64,000 nucleotides of DNA. Origin: a virus. The notes under the pieces were generated by a model. It ran no database searches. It was not told where the DNA came from and saw nothing but the letters and a program-made list of their open reading frames with translations. The stretch is from positions 36,570 to 100,569 of IMG/VR virus record IMGVR_UViG_3300021378_000010; one strand, 5' to 3'. A program made the translations under genes and the position numbers. Below are positions 61,890 to 64,000 of the stretch, in pieces; within the stretch, counting starts at the first letter, position 1, and every line of letters starts with the position of its first letter.

Positions 61890-62215
61890 ACTTGTAGGCG
61901 TTGAAGCAACGTGGACACATTCTGGACTCGGGGGCGGTACCCGACGACTCCACCATAAACAGTCGCGATCTTCTGATCCTTAAAGTGATGATGAGTCTGA
62001 CCACAGAGCCAAGGCAGTGATAAGCTAGTCATGGGTGACTGTTTTTGCTGGGGTCGAAATAGGATCGACAGGTGTGAAGATGAAGTGGAGTTTACCGGAT
62101 GACTGCGTTATTGGTCAATTAAACTAAATGCAAATGAAAATTTCGCACCTAAGGCTTTTGCTCTAGCAGCATAAGTACTGTGGGTTGGCAACTTACCTAG
62201 AAACAGAAAAGTTGC
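61890..62215 (+). ncRNA. ssrA: Circularly permuted two-piece tmRNA
   Basis: The acceptor piece comes first and ends CGACTCC-A-CCA (61945-61955). The intervening segment (61956-62049) is bounded by AAACAGTC/GACTGTTT. The coding piece starts GGGGTCG (62050-62056), which pairs with CGACTCC over 7 bp including the G3-U70 wobble read by alanyl-tRNA synthetase, followed by AAATAGGATCGACAGG. The tag frame 62130-62174 reads ANENFAPKAFALAA and stop. This order is the alphaproteobacterial type. The outer ends are approximate. Confidence 0.88.
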
Positions 62216-62248
62216 ACTTTTCATGAAAACAAAACAAGGAATACAAAT

Positions 62249-62578
62249 ATGACAAATACTATGATGGCGGCCGTTGCTGCACTTACTTTTTCTACTGCAG
62301 CTGCAAACGCTGGTGATCTTGCTTATCTTGGTGGTGTAGAATACGCTGTAGAAGCAGAAGTTTTTGAAATGACTGCAGGTGTAGAATACAATGCCGGTGG
62401 CTTTACTCTAACACCCGCACTTACACTTAATGACGCAACTGGCGATTTTGAATTCGCAACAGCTGAACTTACAGTTGGTTACGCAGTTACGACCGCCATG
62501 GACGTATACGCAACTATTGATACTGATGACAGTTTTAATCGTACTGAAACCACACTTGGTGTTGCTTTTCGCTTCTAA
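62249..62578 (+). CDS. Small outer-membrane beta-barrel-like protein
   Basis: 109 residues. Signal peptide (ALTFSTAAANAGDLAY, cleavage near ANA), then alternating beta strands YAVEAEVFEMTAGVEY, FTLTPALTLNDATGDFEFAT and a terminal TTLGVAFRF ending in Phe, the outer membrane insertion signature. About six strands, so short for a full barrel. Follows the tmRNA. Confidence 0.7.
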   Translation: MTNTMMAAVAALTFSTAAANAGDLAYLGGVEYAVEAEVFEMTAGVEYNAGGFTLTPALTLNDATGDFEFATAELTVGYAVTTAMDVYATIDTDDSFNRTETTLGVAFRF

Positions 62579-62593
62579 TGATTAGAAGTACTT

Positions 62594-62601
62594 TATAAAT
62601 A
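62594..62601 (+). promoter_or_regulatory. Late box TATAAATA
   Basis: Exact match upstream of the hairpin 62604-62628 and of the heme oxygenase gene. Confidence 0.55.
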
Positions 62602-62603
62602 GA

Positions 62604-62631
62604 GGAGGCAGTACTAAGTACCGCCTCCTTT
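62604..62631 (+). terminator. Hairpin terminator
   Basis: GGAGGC-GTAC / GTAC-GCCTCC stem with one mismatch, followed by TTTT; ends the upstream transcript. Confidence 0.75.
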
Positions 62632-62650
62632 TCTTATTACGGAATAGCAA

Positions 62651-63223
62651 ATGTCGACATTGAAAGAACTCACCTGGGAAAACCATAAAAAAGCCGAGCG
62701 AACAAAGTTTATGCAAAGGCTTATTAAACGCAATATTACTCCACAGCAATATTATGTTTATCTTAAAAACCAAGCTGAAGCATATCGTACTCTTGAATAT
62801 TATGCTTCTTTACAAAACATGTTTGACTTCGAAAATGAAGAATTATATCCTATACTTCGAACTGCGAGCATGTTGCAAGATATTAATGAAATGGAAGATG
62901 CACATGAGTTTAAAGATGCACCAATATTTGGATCTATTCAATTATATCAAGAGTACATCAGTAAGATTAAAAATGACAAAAATAAGCTGCTTGCTCATAT
63001 CTATGTAAGACACATGGGTGATCTATCGGGTGGGCAAATTATTAAGAAGCTCGTTCCTGGTCCTACGCAAACTTACGAGTTTGGTAGTAATCCTGAAGAT
63101 CTTAAAACGGCCATAAGAAAAAGACTGCACGACGGTCTAGTAGATGAAGCAAACGCGTGCTTTATTATGGTTCAAAAATTCTTAGAAGAATTGGAACAAT
63201 ATTTTGACGACAACATGGGATAA
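62651..63223 (+). CDS. ho1: Heme oxygenase
   Basis: 190 residues. Proximal His in LKELTWENHKKAERTKFMQR, distal helix AHIYVRHMGDLSGGQIIKKL, and the C-terminal VDEANACFIMVQKFLEELEQ fit HO1-type enzymes of marine phages (about 230 residues in cyanobacteria). Opens heme to biliverdin, CO and iron with ferredoxin as electron donor. Overlaps the bilin reductase gene by 20 bases, so biliverdin is passed on. Confidence 0.93.
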   Translation: MSTLKELTWENHKKAERTKFMQRLIKRNITPQQYYVYLKNQAEAYRTLEYYASLQNMFDFENEELYPILRTASMLQDINEMEDAHEFKDAPIFGSIQLYQEYISKIKNDKNKLLAHIYVRHMGDLSGGQIIKKLVPGPTQTYEFGSNPEDLKTAIRKRLHDGLVDEANACFIMVQKFLEELEQYFDDNMG

Positions 63224-63863
63224 AGTAGTACCTCTATCTGAAAAGATCATGTCGCTTTTTGATCAAAACTTTACTAAAGAAAAAACTACAACCGAATTTG
63301 ACGGATGGGAAGATCATTTTTGGTCTTCTGATTCTATCAGAAAGTGCCATCTTAAAACCATTGACCATCGTGAGTCTAGAAAAATGTGGCTCATGCACAT
63401 CAATATCTTTCCTCGAGCACAATACAATCTTCCAATACTTGGTTTTGACATAGTCGCAGGCCCACGAAAAATTACGGGCGCATTCTTCGATTACTCCAAT
63501 TGTACGTACCATCCGTATGGTGACTATTTAGAAGTGTCAACTAAGAATTTAAATTGGAATAAGCCACGAGAATTACCAGAATGGGCACGAGAAATATTCA
63601 CACCAGATATGATTGCCGCTGGAAATATTCAAGGTGAAGAAGTAGACCAATTATGTGAAGTAACATACGATCTTATAAGACATTATATTGAAAACTTAAA
63701 AGACAATGCGGTTGCAAGTTCTCGCAACTTTTCAGATTGGCATAATTTGTATTGCAAAAATCAAAAAAAGAACCCGCATTTACACAGATCAATACTACAA
63801 ATGGATATATCTGAAGAAGACAAAAATCGTTACGTAAATGAAATTCTTTTTGAAGAAATTTGA
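63204..63863 (+). CDS. pcyX: Ferredoxin-dependent bilin reductase (PcyX-like)
   Basis: 219 residues from TTG 63204; no ATG is available near the start. KMWLMHINIFPRAQYNLPIL then GFDIVAGPRKITGAFFDYS is the bilin reductase core with the Asp used for proton transfer; further downstream ASSRNFSDWHNLY. Phage relatives PebS and PcyX reduce biliverdin to phycoerythrobilin. Linked to ho1 as in uncultured marine phages thought to infect alphaproteobacteria. Which end product is formed cannot be read from sequence. Confidence 0.88.
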   Translation: MTTTWDKVVPLSEKIMSLFDQNFTKEKTTTEFDGWEDHFWSSDSIRKCHLKTIDHRESRKMWLMHINIFPRAQYNLPILGFDIVAGPRKITGAFFDYSNCTYHPYGDYLEVSTKNLNWNKPRELPEWAREIFTPDMIAAGNIQGEEVDQLCEVTYDLIRHYIENLKDNAVASSRNFSDWHNLYCKNQKKNPHLHRSILQMDISEEDKNRYVNEILFEEI

Positions 63864-64000
63864 TGCACGATTATAATGAATTCATACCAATATGGGAAAA
63901 TGAGCAATATTTAGTTGACAAATACGAAGTTATGGGATATAGTTATATTAAGAACTATGATAGCGCAGACGGCTTTCTCAAAACACCAAGACTTGGTTTT
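63863..64000 (+). CDS. Unknown protein, cut by the window edge
   Basis: 46 codons from ATG 63863, overlapping the bilin reductase stop (TGATG). Begins MHDYNEFIPIWENEQYLVDK. Not recognised; coupling suggests it belongs to the bilin cassette. Confidence 0.6.
   Translation, partial: MHDYNEFIPIWENEQYLVDKYEVMGYSYIKNYDSADGFLKTPRLGF

Overview
The window is part of the genome of a large T4-like tailed phage (myovirus) whose host is probably a marine alphaproteobacterium. T4 homologues identify the phage: baseplate gp5, gp27, gp53, gp48, gp54 and gp26, head completion gp4, gp42 to gp47, gp55, gp62, regA, dexA, uvsW, uvsY and both topoisomerase II subunits. Structural genes are preceded by the T4 late promoter word TATAAATA. 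The host is suggested by a circularly permuted, two-piece tmRNA of the alphaproteobacterial kind, a tRNA-His with A73 and no encoded G-1, a DUF1289 protein, a 17-kDa-antigen-like glycine zipper protein, and a heme oxygenase plus bilin reductase pair of the ho1/pcyX kind known from uncultured marine phages.

Layout. 1-9264: baseplate and tail genes, divergent from a crossed pair of late promoters at 4845-4870; the tail chaperone (gp26-like) has a clear -1 frameshift site just before the tape measure gene. 9347-14074 (minus): hsp20, small ORFs, dut, regA, gp62, gp44, gp45. 14098-27551 (minus): a DNA-modification and nucleotide block with two glycosyltransferases, a C5 methyltransferase-like protein, an SGNH-like protein, a candidate hydroxymethyl-base DNA kinase, inositol-phosphate synthase, an adenine methyltransferase, a UDP-sugar dehydrogenase, dCMP deaminase and dCMP hydroxymethylase. 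27562-36136 (minus): DNA polymerase, gp46/47, gp55, uvsW, uvsY and a tail-tube-fold protein. 36199-62578 (mostly plus): accessory region of small one-gene cassettes, each with its own promoter, about 30 tRNA genes covering all 20 amino acids, many other structured RNAs, a TROVE/vWA (Ro60-like) protein surrounded by Y-RNA-like RNAs, thymidine kinase, endonuclease III, topoisomerase II, a zinc peptidase, a probable tail fibre, and the tmRNA. 62651-64000: heme oxygenase, bilin reductase and a truncated ORF.

How it fits together. The replication genes make DNA that very likely contains 5-hydroxymethylcytosine, and the 14-25 kb block probably modifies it further. DNA polymerase and four modification-block proteins end in similar short hydrophobic-acidic tails, which suggests that all dock on the gp45 clamp. 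The accessory region looks like a phage-owned translation layer: a full tRNA set, tmRNA, rRNA-like boxA leaders and a Ro60-type RNP with several tRNA-bearing Y-like RNAs. That RNP, the circularly permuted tRNA-like modules, and a T-loop variant (A54/U58) seen in five tRNAs are the most unusual features here.
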